NCBI GenBank assembly: GCA_017962605.1 | Contig: JAGCUY010000101.1 | Span: 1-41,881, forward strand | Source of the DNA: Kiritimatiellia bacterium | Lineage (GTDB): Bacteria > Verrucomicrobiota > Kiritimatiellia > RFP12 > JAAYLN01 | DNA: 41,881 nt | Direction: 5' to 3' | Shown: positions 31,512 through 39,290 of the stretch, piece after piece | Layout: every line of letters starts with the position of its first letter | Position numbering within the stretch: position 1 is the stretch's first letter | The notes under the pieces: model-generated | Seen by the model: only the letters and a program-made list of their open reading frames with translations | Told to the model about the DNA's origin: nothing | Databases searched by the model: none | Translations under genes and position numbers: made by a program

Positions 31512-32327
31512 TCAGCGGTTGCGGAGGGCTTGACGCCATTGCGAGGGCGAGTATCCGCGCTGGCGGCGGATGAAGCGGGAGAAGTTGAACTCCGTGGAGA
31601 ACTTCAGCGCGTAGGCGATGTCCCTGATGGTGCGGCGGCGGTCGGCGAGGAGGCGCGAGGCGCGGTCCAAGAGCGCCTTTTCAAGCCATTCCTTCGGCGC
31701 CATGCCGACGAGCGCGCGGAAGGCGCGCGGAAAGCGGGTGGCGGGGAGCCCCATGCGTTCCGCGAGGTCGCCGACGCGCGTCCGGGCGTTGACCGTGGCT
31801 TGGACGGCCCGCAGCGCGTCGGCGTAGGGGGCGACTTTTACAAGCTCCAATGGCATTTGCTTTGGCCACAGCGGGAGAATCGCCTCGTAGGCGATGGCCT
31901 CCGCCCTGACTACGCGGCGCAGGGGGTCGGGGTCGGCGAAGACAGCCTTGATCTTGGCCGCCAGCGGGCCGTCCCCCTCCTCAAGGACGAAGCGCCCGCG
32001 AAGGCCGGAAAGCAAATCGACGCCGGGGAGGAGTTCGCAGCGGAAGTGGATGGCGAGCTTGTGGGACGCAAAGGTGCAGCGGATGTGCATTGGCGTCATG
32101 GCCGCAATGAATCTCACCTGTCCAAGGGGGAAGATTTCGCGTTTGCCTCCGATTTCGCACCAAGTAGGGTCTGCCGGGTTGTCGCGCGCGCAGAGTTCGA
32201 GGGTGTGGAAGGGGAGCAAGTAGCGCCGGTCGTATTCGACGGCCTCCTCAAAGAGGGCGACGAGTCTCACGGCGGGTTGCACCGTCACGCCGGTGTATTT
32301 CTGGAAACTCTCGTATTTCATGCTCAT
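31512..32327 (-). CDS. AraC-family transcriptional regulator
   Basis: A 271-residue regulator. The C-terminal 100 residues hold the double helix-turn-helix of the AraC family: TRVGDLAERMGLPATRFPRA for the first and RTIRDIAYALKFSTEFNFSR for the second, ending with the conserved GYSPSQWRQALRNR. The N-terminal 150 residues lack an obvious cupin signature and would be the sensing part. Family members usually activate carbohydrate genes. Its position just upstream of the secreted TIM-barrel-like and beta-helix-like genes suggests that it controls them; a shared 11-mer in both promoter regions supports this. ATG codons at 32327 and 32321 are both possible. No ribosome binding site is clear. Confidence 0.9.
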   Translation of the reverse strand: MSMKYESFQKYTGVTVQPAVRLVALFEEAVEYDRRYLLPFHTLELCARDNPADPTWCEIGGKREIFPLGQVRFIAAMTPMHIRCTFASHKLAIHFRCELLPGVDLLSGLRGRFVLEEGDGPLAAKIKAVFADPDPLRRVVRAEAIAYEAILPLWPKQMPLELVKVAPYADALRAVQATVNARTRVGDLAERMGLPATRFPRAFRALVGMAPKEWLEKALLDRASRLLADRRRTIRDIAYALKFSTEFNFSRFIRRQRGYSPSQWRQALRNR

Positions 32328-32360
32328 GCGCTCTTACAGAAAAACTTCTGAGTTGAATAT

Positions 32361-32371
32361 CATATCATTTT
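32361..32371. promoter_or_regulatory. Candidate AraC operator, upstream of the araC-type gene
   Basis: CATATCATTTT, the same 11-mer as at 31478-31488, lying 34 bases upstream of the regulator's start and overlapping possible -10 sequences (TATGAT, GATATT). That arrangement would suit autorepression. Confidence 0.45.
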
Positions 32372-32446
32372 AACATCGCGCCGCGGCATGGGGATTTCAA
32401 AGCGCCAGCAGCCGCTCTCCCTTTTTGAGAAGTCGTTACGGAGCCT

Positions 32447-33514
32447 CTACAGGCGGAAGCCGACTTCGGGCTGGGCGGGAAGCGAGGCCAGGACGTCGGC
32501 AATCAGCTGGGCGCAGCGGTCGAGGTCGTCGAGGTCGAGGGTCTCCACCGAGGAGTGCATGTAGCGAAGCGGGATGGCCAGATGTACCACCGGCACGCCC
32601 GCCCGCGTATGGCGTATGGCGAAGGCGTCGTTGCCGTTGCCTTTGCGCGGGTGCAGCTGGAGCGGAATCCCCGATGCGGCGGCCGTCCCCTTGACGATTT
32701 CGCTGAAGGCCGGATCGTAGTTTGGGCCGACTCCCATGACGGGGCCGCCGCCAAGCCGAAGGTCCGCAGTGCGGCGCGGGTTCCCCTGCGGGTCGTCGGT
32801 GGCGAATGTGACATCGACGCTGAGGCCGAGGTTAGGGTCGATGCCGAATGCCGCCACCTTGGAGCCGAGCAGCCCAAGTTCCTCCTGGGTGGTGCTGACG
32901 AAGTGCGCGGCGACGGCGAGCGGCCGCCCCTTGAGGCGGCGCAGGGCCTCCATGATCACGAAGACGCCGCAGCGGTCGTCAAAGGCCCTGGCGCTTGCGC
33001 GGGTGCCGCAAAGTAGCCGGAAGGGGGCGTCTGCGGTGCCGAAGGTCCCGGGCGGCGCGACTTCAAGCGCCTCCGCCTTGTCCTTTGCGCCGATGTCGAT
33101 CCAGAGCTCGTCCATTTCGCCAACGCCGGAGTCCCTCTCCTTCTGCGACATCAGGTGGATGGGCTTGCGACCGATGACGCCGGGAACGTTCCCCTTCGGC
33201 CCCATGAGCGAGACGCGCTCGCCCGGCAGAAGTTGCCTGTTGACGCCGCCGACGGGGGAGAAGAAGAGGAAGCCCTTGTCATCGACGAACTGCACCATGA
33301 GGCCGTTTTCGTCGCAGTGGGCGTCGATCATGACGCGGAAGGGGGCGCCGGGGTTCTTGACGGCGTGGAGGTTGCCGAGGCCGTCGAGGGTTATTTCGTC
33401 GGCGAAGCCCTCGACGTATTTGGCGACAAGGCGCTGGCCTTCAATCTCGCGCCCGCTTGGGGTCTGAGTCTCGCACAGTGTGCGCAGGAAATCGAGTTGG
33501 GTTTTGTCTAACAT
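32447..33514 (-). CDS. M42-family metallopeptidase
   Basis: A 355-residue zinc aminopeptidase of family M42 (often misnamed endoglucanase). Visible residues: IDAHCDENGLMV near residue 65 (first His and catalytic Asp), FDDRCGVFVIMEAL near residue 180 (bridging Asp), TTQEELGLLGS near residue 213 (catalytic Glu), SVDVTFATDDP near residue 237 (Asp) and LRYMHSSVETLD near residue 320 (last His). By family it is a cytoplasmic tetrahedral aminopeptidase that trims peptides. The ATG at 33514 is chosen; the frame begins with a TTG two codons earlier. An extended -10 box lies 8 bases before the ATG with no Shine-Dalgarno sequence. It is a single-gene unit. Confidence 0.93.
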   Translation of the reverse strand: MLDKTQLDFLRTLCETQTPSGREIEGQRLVAKYVEGFADEITLDGLGNLHAVKNPGAPFRVMIDAHCDENGLMVQFVDDKGFLFFSPVGGVNRQLLPGERVSLMGPKGNVPGVIGRKPIHLMSQKERDSGVGEMDELWIDIGAKDKAEALEVAPPGTFGTADAPFRLLCGTRASARAFDDRCGVFVIMEALRRLKGRPLAVAAHFVSTTQEELGLLGSKVAAFGIDPNLGLSVDVTFATDDPQGNPRRTADLRLGGGPVMGVGPNYDPAFSEIVKGTAAASGIPLQLHPRKGNGNDAFAIRHTRAGVPVVHLAIPLRYMHSSVETLDLDDLDRCAQLIADVLASLPAQPEVGFRL

Positions 33515-33522
33515 TTGCAAAT

Positions 33523-33531
33523 ATTATAGCA
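33523..33531 (-). promoter_or_regulatory. Extended -10 promoter of the M42 peptidase gene
   Basis: TGCTATAAT on the minus strand, 8 bases before the ATG at 33514. A TTGTCG box lies 19 bases further upstream. Transcription should start 0-2 bases before the start codon. Confidence 0.6.
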
Positions 33532-33559
33532 TACGCCAACGGTCCTGCGACAAAACTTT

Positions 33560-33670
33560 GAAAATGATGCAAAATTGCCGGAGAAAACCACGAAAATGAT
33601 GCATAAGTTGTCGAAATAAACCTCGAAAATAATGCATAAGCTGTCGAAATAAACCACGAAAATGATGCGT
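33560..33670. repeat. 33-bp tandem repeat before the ATPase gene
   Basis: Units at 33560-33591 (32 bp), 33592-33624 (33 bp), 33625-33657 (33 bp) and a partial one at 33658-33670. Each begins GAAAATGATGC, and the two central units share GCATAAG, TGTCGAAATAAACC and the palindrome ATGCAT. The array ends 5 bases before the -35 box of the ATPase promoter, so it could bind a regulator. On the minus strand it encodes an 11-residue repeat around HFRGLFRQLMH, which I do not consider a real protein. Confidence 0.85.
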
Positions 33671-33675
33671 GTCTC

Positions 33676-33704
33676 TTGATTTCACGCTGGAATTCGTGTA
33701 TAAT
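33676..33704 (+). promoter_or_regulatory. Promoter of the ATPase gene
   Basis: TTGATT (33676-33681), a 17-base spacer and TATAAT (33699-33704). A GGAAAGG ribosome binding site follows, about 9 bases ahead of the ATG at 33742. Confidence 0.75.
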
Positions 33705-33741
33705 TCAATGCAAAACATTATGGGAATGGAAAGGCTTGAAC

Positions 33742-35055
33742 ATGGATCTTAAGCGGGATTTCTATAGCGAACTCGTCAAATGGAAGAAGGGAAAGCCACG
33801 GCAATGCCTTTTGGTGAATGGCGCGCGACAGTTTGGCAAGACCTACATCATTGAGAAGTTCGGGCGCGAGAATTATGAAAGCTGCATCGAAATCAACTTT
33901 GCTTTGGAGCCGGAGTGCACTTCGATTTTCGATGGATCCCTTGATGTCCGCTCGATTATCGAACGACTGACTGCGATTCGCGGAAACGTGCGAATCGTTC
34001 CCGGAAAGACATTGCTCTTCCTTGACGAAATTCAGGACTGCCCGAATGCGCGGACGGCCTTCAAGCCTTTTGCGCTTGACGGCACGTTTGACGTGGTGGC
34101 GTCAGGGTCACTGCTTGGAATCAAGTATAAAAAGGGCAGGACGGGGAAGACTCCGCGATCGATACCGGTGGGATTTGAGCGCCAGCTGGACATGCACTCG
34201 CTTTCCTTCAGGGAATACCTGGAGGCCAAGGGGCATGGAGGAGAGGCGCTGGCGCTTGTGCGCCGTTGCTTTGATCGCCGTGAGCCGGTTCCGGATCCCG
34301 TGAATGCGCGCTTCCATGCACTTTTGCGCGAATATGCGGTGGTTGGGGGAATGCCGGCGGTCGTGAGCGCCTTCGTTGAGAGCGGGCATTACGGCGAGGT
34401 CCAATCGCTCCAGCAGGGACTGCTGGCAGACTATGTTGCCGACATACACAAATACGCCAACACCGCCGACATCCCCAAAATTGAGAACTGCTTCCACGCG
34501 ATTCCACGCATCCTCGCCAAGGAGAATCGGAAATTCAAATACGCGGAGGTCGAGGATCGTGGAACCGCCCGCAAGTATCTCGCCAGTGTCGAGTGGCTCA
34601 GGGATGCTAGAATCGCAAGGCTCGCCGAATGCGTCAATGTGGCGCTCCCAGGCCTTGCCGGTTATGTAAAGGAGGAGTGGTTCAAACTTTATTTGTGCGA
34701 TATCGGGCTTCTTGCTTCCACCTACGGGATGTTGGCCAAACGCGGTATCCTAGGCGGAACGCTCCGGGGCGGAGTGAAGGGCGGCATCTACGAAAACCTC
34801 GTGGCCAGCATCCTCGAACGCAACGGCCATCCCATACGGTATTACAGGAACGATTCCGCCGAAGTGGAATTCTTGATTGAAAACGACGACGGCGTGGTGC
34901 CTGTTGAAGTAAAATCCACAGACGGCAGGTCGCGCTCATTTGACGCTTTAATTGAGAGTGACGCCATACCTTACGGAATCAAGCTCACGGGCGGCAATGT
35001 CGGCACCTCTGGCAAGAAAGTCACCTTGCCGCACTACATGGCCATGTTTTTATGA
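33742..35055 (+). CDS. AAA ATPase with DUF4143 C-terminal domain
   Basis: A 437-residue protein of the widespread AAA_14/DUF4143 group. Walker A is GARQFGKT (residues 27-34), Walker B is TLLFLDEIQ near residue 92, and a sensor-like VVASGSLLGI follows near 125. The C-terminal half carries the DUF4143 pattern (WFKLYLCDIGLLAS, GGIYENLVASIL) and a PD-(D/E)XK nuclease-like ending (EVEFLI and VPVEVKS near residue 390). The cellular role of this family is not established; copies are often numerous and variable in gut bacteria, and a link to mobile DNA or defence has been suggested only by context. The ATG at 33742 follows a good ribosome binding site. Codon use is less G/C-rich than the neighbours, and a 33-bp repeat array sits before its promoter. 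Confidence 0.92.
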   Translation: MDLKRDFYSELVKWKKGKPRQCLLVNGARQFGKTYIIEKFGRENYESCIEINFALEPECTSIFDGSLDVRSIIERLTAIRGNVRIVPGKTLLFLDEIQDCPNARTAFKPFALDGTFDVVASGSLLGIKYKKGRTGKTPRSIPVGFERQLDMHSLSFREYLEAKGHGGEALALVRRCFDRREPVPDPVNARFHALLREYAVVGGMPAVVSAFVESGHYGEVQSLQQGLLADYVADIHKYANTADIPKIENCFHAIPRILAKENRKFKYAEVEDRGTARKYLASVEWLRDARIARLAECVNVALPGLAGYVKEEWFKLYLCDIGLLASTYGMLAKRGILGGTLRGGVKGGIYENLVASILERNGHPIRYYRNDSAEVEFLIENDDGVVPVEVKSTDGRSRSFDALIESDAIPYGIKLTGGNVGTSGKKVTLPHYMAMFL

Positions 35056-35075
35056 TCGACTGCCAAGTGTGTCGT

Positions 35076-35104
35076 TTGCCGCTTCGTTGCCCTTGTGGCA
35101 TAAT
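35076..35104 (+). promoter_or_regulatory. Promoter of the glycosidase pair
   Basis: TTGCCG (35076-35081), a 17-base spacer and CATAAT (35099-35104) preceded by TGG, an extended -10. The ATG at 35120 is 15 bases downstream with no Shine-Dalgarno sequence, so the leader should be about 8 bases. Confidence 0.65.
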
Positions 35105-35119
35105 GTATTGCGTCAACAA

Positions 35120-36988
35120 ATGAATACTGATACTTCATCGGCTTGCGCCCCGACGGCGCAACTCCGCCTCATCTGGGGCGGCCAGGACCACATCGACCGC
35201 ATAGAGACACGCGACGTCGCCCTCGTCCCACAGGGAGACAGCAAGTTCCGCCTCGTCGTGCAAAAGGAGTCCATCCCGCCAGACGTGTGGGCCATCGAGG
35301 CAGTCCCTTCCTTCTTCAAGGCCGCGAAGGGCGACAAGGGTTGGTGGATGCAGGGGCGCGGCCTATACGGCCTCTTCGACAAGGATGACGGCGAATACCT
35401 CGAGAACGACCAGCACACGCCGCTCATGGCCGTCAAGCGCAACGGGACGCTCTGGGGCGCACAGGTCCTATCGTGGCGCTTCGACTACGACTTCGTGGCC
35501 CGCGCCCGCAGCGGCGCATACGAGGTGTTCCCGCGCTTCCGCTGCGCCGGCGTCCGCAAGTTCTTCCCCGCCTACTACCAGGACATCGTAGTCGAGTTCA
35601 CGCCCTTCCCCGGGGCGGACGCCGACTACAACGACGTCGCCCGCGCCTACCGCGAGAGCCGCCTCGCCAAGGGCGAGATCCGCACCATCCGCGACCGCGC
35701 GCATGACTTCCCCTCGCTCGACTACCTCTGCGAGGCGATTGTCGTCCGCATCCAGACGCACGCCGCCAAGCCCATCCCCGAGTCGGCCGACGGAATTGAG
35801 CAGAAGTTCTTCAAGTCCGGCGAGGAGCTGCCCATTGTCGTCCACATGCCCTTCGGCGTGACGGAGGAGTTCCTCCAGGCAATCCACGACGCCGGTGTGG
35901 ACAAGCTCTCCGTTTGCTCTGCCGGATGGCAGTACGGCGGCTACGACGGCCGCGTTCCCGGCCACCTCCCGGTCGGCGCGGAGGCCGGCGGCGAGGAGGC
36001 ATACCGCCGCCTGATAGACAAGGCCAAGGCCCTGGGCTACCAATTCGGCCTTCATGCCACGAACACGGACGGCTACATGTGCTCGCGCCTCTGGGATGAG
36101 AACTGGGTCTGCAAGTTCGCCGACGGCACCTTCTACGAGGGTGGCCTCTGGGCCGGCGGCCAGTGCTACTGGGTCTGCCAGGACGTGGCGTGGAAGAACT
36201 GGCTACCAGGCGAGATGCGCGAGATGGCCGCCCTGGGCGTCAACGGCCAGCACTATGTCGATGTCTATTCGGCGACCTACCCCAAGCCCTGCGGCGACCC
36301 GCGCCACCCGCTGACCCCCGAAAGGGCCGCAGAGATCGAGAACGAAGTCCTCGCCTACGCGAAGGAACTCATGGGCGGCGCCGCCAGCGAGGCCGGTTTC
36401 GACCACGTCGCCGGCAACATCGACTACATCAACTATGTCGGCCGCCACATGAAAATGCTCCACGACGGACTCGAAACGCTTGGAGTAGAGATGGACAAGA
36501 ACGTTTGCGCGCTCGTCCATGGCGTCTTCCCCCTCTGGGAGCTTGTCTATCACGGCGTCATTCTCTACACCTCTGACCGCCTCTGCCAGAACCACACGCG
36601 CGGCAAGTGCCTCTACAAGCTCGAGAAGAGCGGCGACCCGCGCTGGATGGAGGGCGACGGCATAGAGGATCCATACGCCGCGCTGAAGATCATCGAGTTC
36701 GGCGGGCGGCCGATCTTCTACACATTCAAGTTCGCCGACGTGCCCCGCATCAAGAGGGCGTGGGACGAGTTCGTGCCGGTGCGCCACCTCCAGCGCGAGC
36801 TGATGATGTCGCACAGGGAGATCGCGCCGGATGTGTTCGAGACACGCTACGAAGACGGTTCGCGCACCCTCTGCAATTACCGCAAGGAGCCTTTCGCCAT
36901 CGATGGCGAGAGCGTTCCGGCCATGGGATACATTCTCTTCGCCGCGGATGGCGCGCCGCGCCATCGGGAGTCGTTCCTGCACGAGTAG
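35120..36988 (+). CDS. Putative glycoside hydrolase, unassigned family
   Basis: A 622-residue protein with an N-terminal beta-sandwich (about residues 1-190) and a beta/alpha-barrel-like middle (about 230-540), an arrangement of clan-type glycoside hydrolases and of DUF5696-like proteins; I cannot assign a family with confidence. Candidate catalytic regions are NGQHYVDVYSATYPKP near residue 375 (Asp) and SEAGFDHVAGNIDY near residue 425 (Glu). Strand-loop motifs with many aromatic residues (GWWMQGRGLYGLFDKDDGEY, LHATNTDGYMCSRLWDENW) suggest sugar binding. No signal peptide is seen, so it should act in the cytoplasm on imported oligosaccharides. The start at 35120 follows an extended -10 promoter closely. 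The GH39-like gene lies 65 bp downstream, probably in the same transcript. Confidence 0.75.
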   Translation: MNTDTSSACAPTAQLRLIWGGQDHIDRIETRDVALVPQGDSKFRLVVQKESIPPDVWAIEAVPSFFKAAKGDKGWWMQGRGLYGLFDKDDGEYLENDQHTPLMAVKRNGTLWGAQVLSWRFDYDFVARARSGAYEVFPRFRCAGVRKFFPAYYQDIVVEFTPFPGADADYNDVARAYRESRLAKGEIRTIRDRAHDFPSLDYLCEAIVVRIQTHAAKPIPESADGIEQKFFKSGEELPIVVHMPFGVTEEFLQAIHDAGVDKLSVCSAGWQYGGYDGRVPGHLPVGAEAGGEEAYRRLIDKAKALGYQFGLHATNTDGYMCSRLWDENWVCKFADGTFYEGGLWAGGQCYWVCQDVAWKNWLPGEMREMAALGVNGQHYVDVYSATYPKPCGDPRHPLTPERAAEIENEVLAYAKELMGGAASEAGFDHVAGNIDYINYVGRHMKMLHDGLETLGVEMDKNVCALVHGVFPLWELVYHGVILYTSDRLCQNHTRGKCLYKLEKSGDPRWMEGDGIEDPYAALKIIEFGGRPIFYTFKFADVPRIKRAWDEFVPVRHLQRELMMSHREIAPDVFETRYEDGSRTLCNYRKEPFAIDGESVPAMGYILFAADGAPRHRESFLHE

Positions 36989-37053
36989 GCGGGAACTCCA
37001 TGGTCCGCCGCCATCACCCCGGAAATGGGAAATCCAATAAGGAGGAACTTTCA

Positions 37054-38412
37054 ATGGTACCTGTTATGATTCGTGTCGATTCTGGCAAGGCCATCGGCCC
37101 CGTGAAGCCCGTCAATGGCGTCGGGCAGCCGCCCATGATTGGCGCCCTCGGCGACTGGCCGCTGTTCCACTACCTCAAGGAGGCGGGAATCCCCTATTCG
37201 CGTCTGCATGACGTTGGCGGCTGGCTCGGCCAGGGCCTCTATGTCGATATCCCGAACCTATTCCCGGATTTCGACGCCGACGAGGACGACCCCGCCAACT
37301 ACCGCTTCGCCTACACCGACTCGCTCATGAAGGCGCTGGAGGAGAACGGCGTGGAGCCATTCTTCCGGCTTGGCGTCACCATCGAGAACTTCGCGGAGCG
37401 AGGTTTCCCGCCGGTGCACATCATGCCGCCAAAGGACTTCGCGAAGTGGGGCCGCATCTGCGCGCACGTCATCCGCCACTACACCGAGGGCTGGGCGGAC
37501 GGATTCAGGATGAAGATCACCTACTGGGAAATCTGGAACGAGCCCGACAACCATCCGGATGACAACCGAAACCCGATGTTCCGGGCACCATTTTCCGAAT
37601 TCATGCGTCTCTACGGCACGGTGGCGCCCTATCTCAAGGCCGAGTTCCCGCACCTCAAGATCGGCGGCTACGGCCACTGCGGCTTCTACGCCGGTGTCGG
37701 GTCAGACCATGTCCCGGCCGCGAACTCGTCGCCGCGCATGGAGCATTTCGTCGAATGCTCCCACCGCTTCCTAGCGGCGGCGCGCGACAACGGCTGGCCG
37801 CTCGACTTCTTCTCGTTCCACTCCTATTCCCCGCCCCCCGAGGCCTTGCGCCAGGTGCGCTTCGCCGACGAACACCTGAACGAATACGGCTTCACTGCCG
37901 ACAGGTGCGAGCGCATCTTCAACGAATGGCTCCCATACGTGAGCCACGACAACCTCGGCACGTCGCTCCAGGCGGCCGGCGTGGCCGCCGAGCTCATCAG
38001 GCTGCAAAACGGGCCGTGCGACGTGGCGTGCATCTACGACGCGCGATGCGGAGTGGGGAACTACTCGCCGCTCTTCAACCCGCTCACTTACAAGCCGCAC
38101 AAGGCCTACTACGCCTTCACGGCCTTCAACGAGCTGCGCAAGCGCGGAATGGCTGTAAAAGTCGAAACGGAAGGGATGCCCCTCGTCGCGGCCGCCGCGC
38201 TCGGCGAGGACGGCTCAATTGCCATCATGCTTGCGAACGACGGCGATGAGGCGGTGCCGTTCGTCCCCTCCATTGACGGCAGGGCCCTGTCCCCCGCTGT
38301 CGCGACCAGCCGCATCACCGACGCGGACCGCACCGACGCCGAAATCAAGCTGCCGACGGAACTCCCTCCCCATTCCTTCGCCATCATCCTTCAGGAAAAG
38401 AACAACCCCTAG
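37054..38412 (+). CDS. GH39-like glycosidase
   Basis: A 452-residue enzyme resembling glycoside hydrolase family 39 (beta-xylosidase, alpha-L-iduronidase). The acid/base Glu is E163 in YWEIWNEPDNHP, and the likely nucleophile is E291 in IFNEWLPYVSH. Other family-like pieces are YSRLHDVGGWLG near residue 50, FFSFHSYSPPPEAL near residue 255 and a small beta-sandwich at the C-terminus (residues about 370-450). No signal peptide is present, so it should be cytoplasmic. The ATG at 37054 has a near-perfect AAGGAGGAA ribosome binding site, the best in the window, and the frame upstream is only a shadow of the preceding gene. It is paired with the upstream putative hydrolase. The specific sugar is not predictable. 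Confidence 0.85.
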   Translation: MVPVMIRVDSGKAIGPVKPVNGVGQPPMIGALGDWPLFHYLKEAGIPYSRLHDVGGWLGQGLYVDIPNLFPDFDADEDDPANYRFAYTDSLMKALEENGVEPFFRLGVTIENFAERGFPPVHIMPPKDFAKWGRICAHVIRHYTEGWADGFRMKITYWEIWNEPDNHPDDNRNPMFRAPFSEFMRLYGTVAPYLKAEFPHLKIGGYGHCGFYAGVGSDHVPAANSSPRMEHFVECSHRFLAAARDNGWPLDFFSFHSYSPPPEALRQVRFADEHLNEYGFTADRCERIFNEWLPYVSHDNLGTSLQAAGVAAELIRLQNGPCDVACIYDARCGVGNYSPLFNPLTYKPHKAYYAFTAFNELRKRGMAVKVETEGMPLVAAAALGEDGSIAIMLANDGDEAVPFVPSIDGRALSPAVATSRITDADRTDAEIKLPTELPPHSFAIILQEKNNP

Positions 38413-38444
38413 TAAAGCCGCCGTCTGTCATGAGCCAGCGCGGT

Positions 38445-39290
38445 TTAGCAGTTGCCTGTAAGGACGCGCCCGAGGCGTGCGCGGGCGACGTCTGCAAGGC
38501 GGCGGATGTCGCTGACTGGCGTTGGTGTCGCGTCGGACATACGCCAGCGCGGGAAGAAGCGCGTCACGTGCAGCGGGATGTCCGGCGAGACGGAGGCCAC
38601 GAATGTGGCGATGGCGTCGATGTCATCGTCGGCGTCGTTGCGTCCCGGCACGATGAGCGTCGTCACCTCCACATGGCATCCGGCTTTGTGCAGAGTCCTG
38701 ATGGTGCGGCAGACAGCGCCGAAGTCGCCGCCGACCCAGTCGTAGTAGTCCTGCGATGGCCCCTTTAGGTCGATGTTCGCGGCGTCGATGAGCGGCGCCA
38801 GCACATCGATGACAGCCGCCTCGGCGCAGCCGTTGGATACGAGGACGTTCTGCAGGCCGCGCTTGCGTATTTCAACGGCGCAGTCGCGAACGAACTCCCA
38901 GCCGACGAGCGGCTCGTTGTAGGTGTAGGCGAGGCCGATGTTGTCGCGTTCGTCGCGTAGGCGCAGGGCGAGGTCGGCGAGGGCGGAAGGCGTCGCCTGC
39001 TGCCATGACACTTCGTCTTCGCCGTGCTGCGAGATGGAGTCGTTCTGGCAGAAAGGACAGCGCAGGTTGCAGCCGTATGAGCCGATGGAAAGGACGTTGC
39101 CGCCAGGATGGAAGAAGGAGAGCGGCTTTTTCTCGATAGGGTCGAGGGCGAGGGAGGTGAGGCGTCCGTAGTTCGTGCAGACGACGCGCCCGCCGACGGC
39201 GCTGCGTGCGCGGCAATAGCCAGTCGCCCCTTCTGCAAGGCGGCAGTGGCGCGGACAGGTCTCGCAAACCGCGCCCGCCGTCTCACTCAT
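38445..39290 (-). CDS. amrS: AmmeMemoRadiSam-system radical SAM enzyme
   Basis: A 281-residue radical SAM enzyme with the cluster motif YGCNLRCPFCQND (CxxxCxxC) near residue 70, and the N-terminal cysteine cluster CETCPRHCRLAEGATGYCRAR typical of this subfamily, which is related to pyruvate formate-lyase activases. Further family pieces are YTYNEPLVGWEF, VSNGCAEAAV and LHVTRFFPRWRM. The ATG at 39290 is chosen because it gives the MSETAGAVCETCPRHC start; the frame is open further up. It overlaps the stop of the MEMO-AMMECR1 gene by 8 bases, so the two are translated together. Its substrate is unknown in all organisms; it is always found with MEMO and AMMECR1 partners. Confidence 0.93.
   Translation of the reverse strand: MSETAGAVCETCPRHCRLAEGATGYCRARSAVGGRVVCTNYGRLTSLALDPIEKKPLSFFHPGGNVLSIGSYGCNLRCPFCQNDSISQHGEDEVSWQQATPSALADLALRLRDERDNIGLAYTYNEPLVGWEFVRDCAVEIRKRGLQNVLVSNGCAEAAVIDVLAPLIDAANIDLKGPSQDYYDWVGGDFGAVCRTIRTLHKAGCHVEVTTLIVPGRNDADDDIDAIATFVASVSPDIPLHVTRFFPRWRMSDATPTPVSDIRRLADVARARLGRVLTGNC

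Noticed and set aside
33524..33718. Small minus-strand repeat peptide (HFRGLFRQLMH units) in the 33-bp array.
   Set aside because: The frame is open because the unit is 33 bases long. There is no ribosome binding site, and it overlaps the ATPase promoter.
38445..39290. Activase of the glycyl radical enzyme.
   Set aside because: The overlap with the MEMO-AMMECR1 gene and the N-terminal cysteine cluster identify it as the dedicated partner of that system, 11 kb from the glycyl radical gene.
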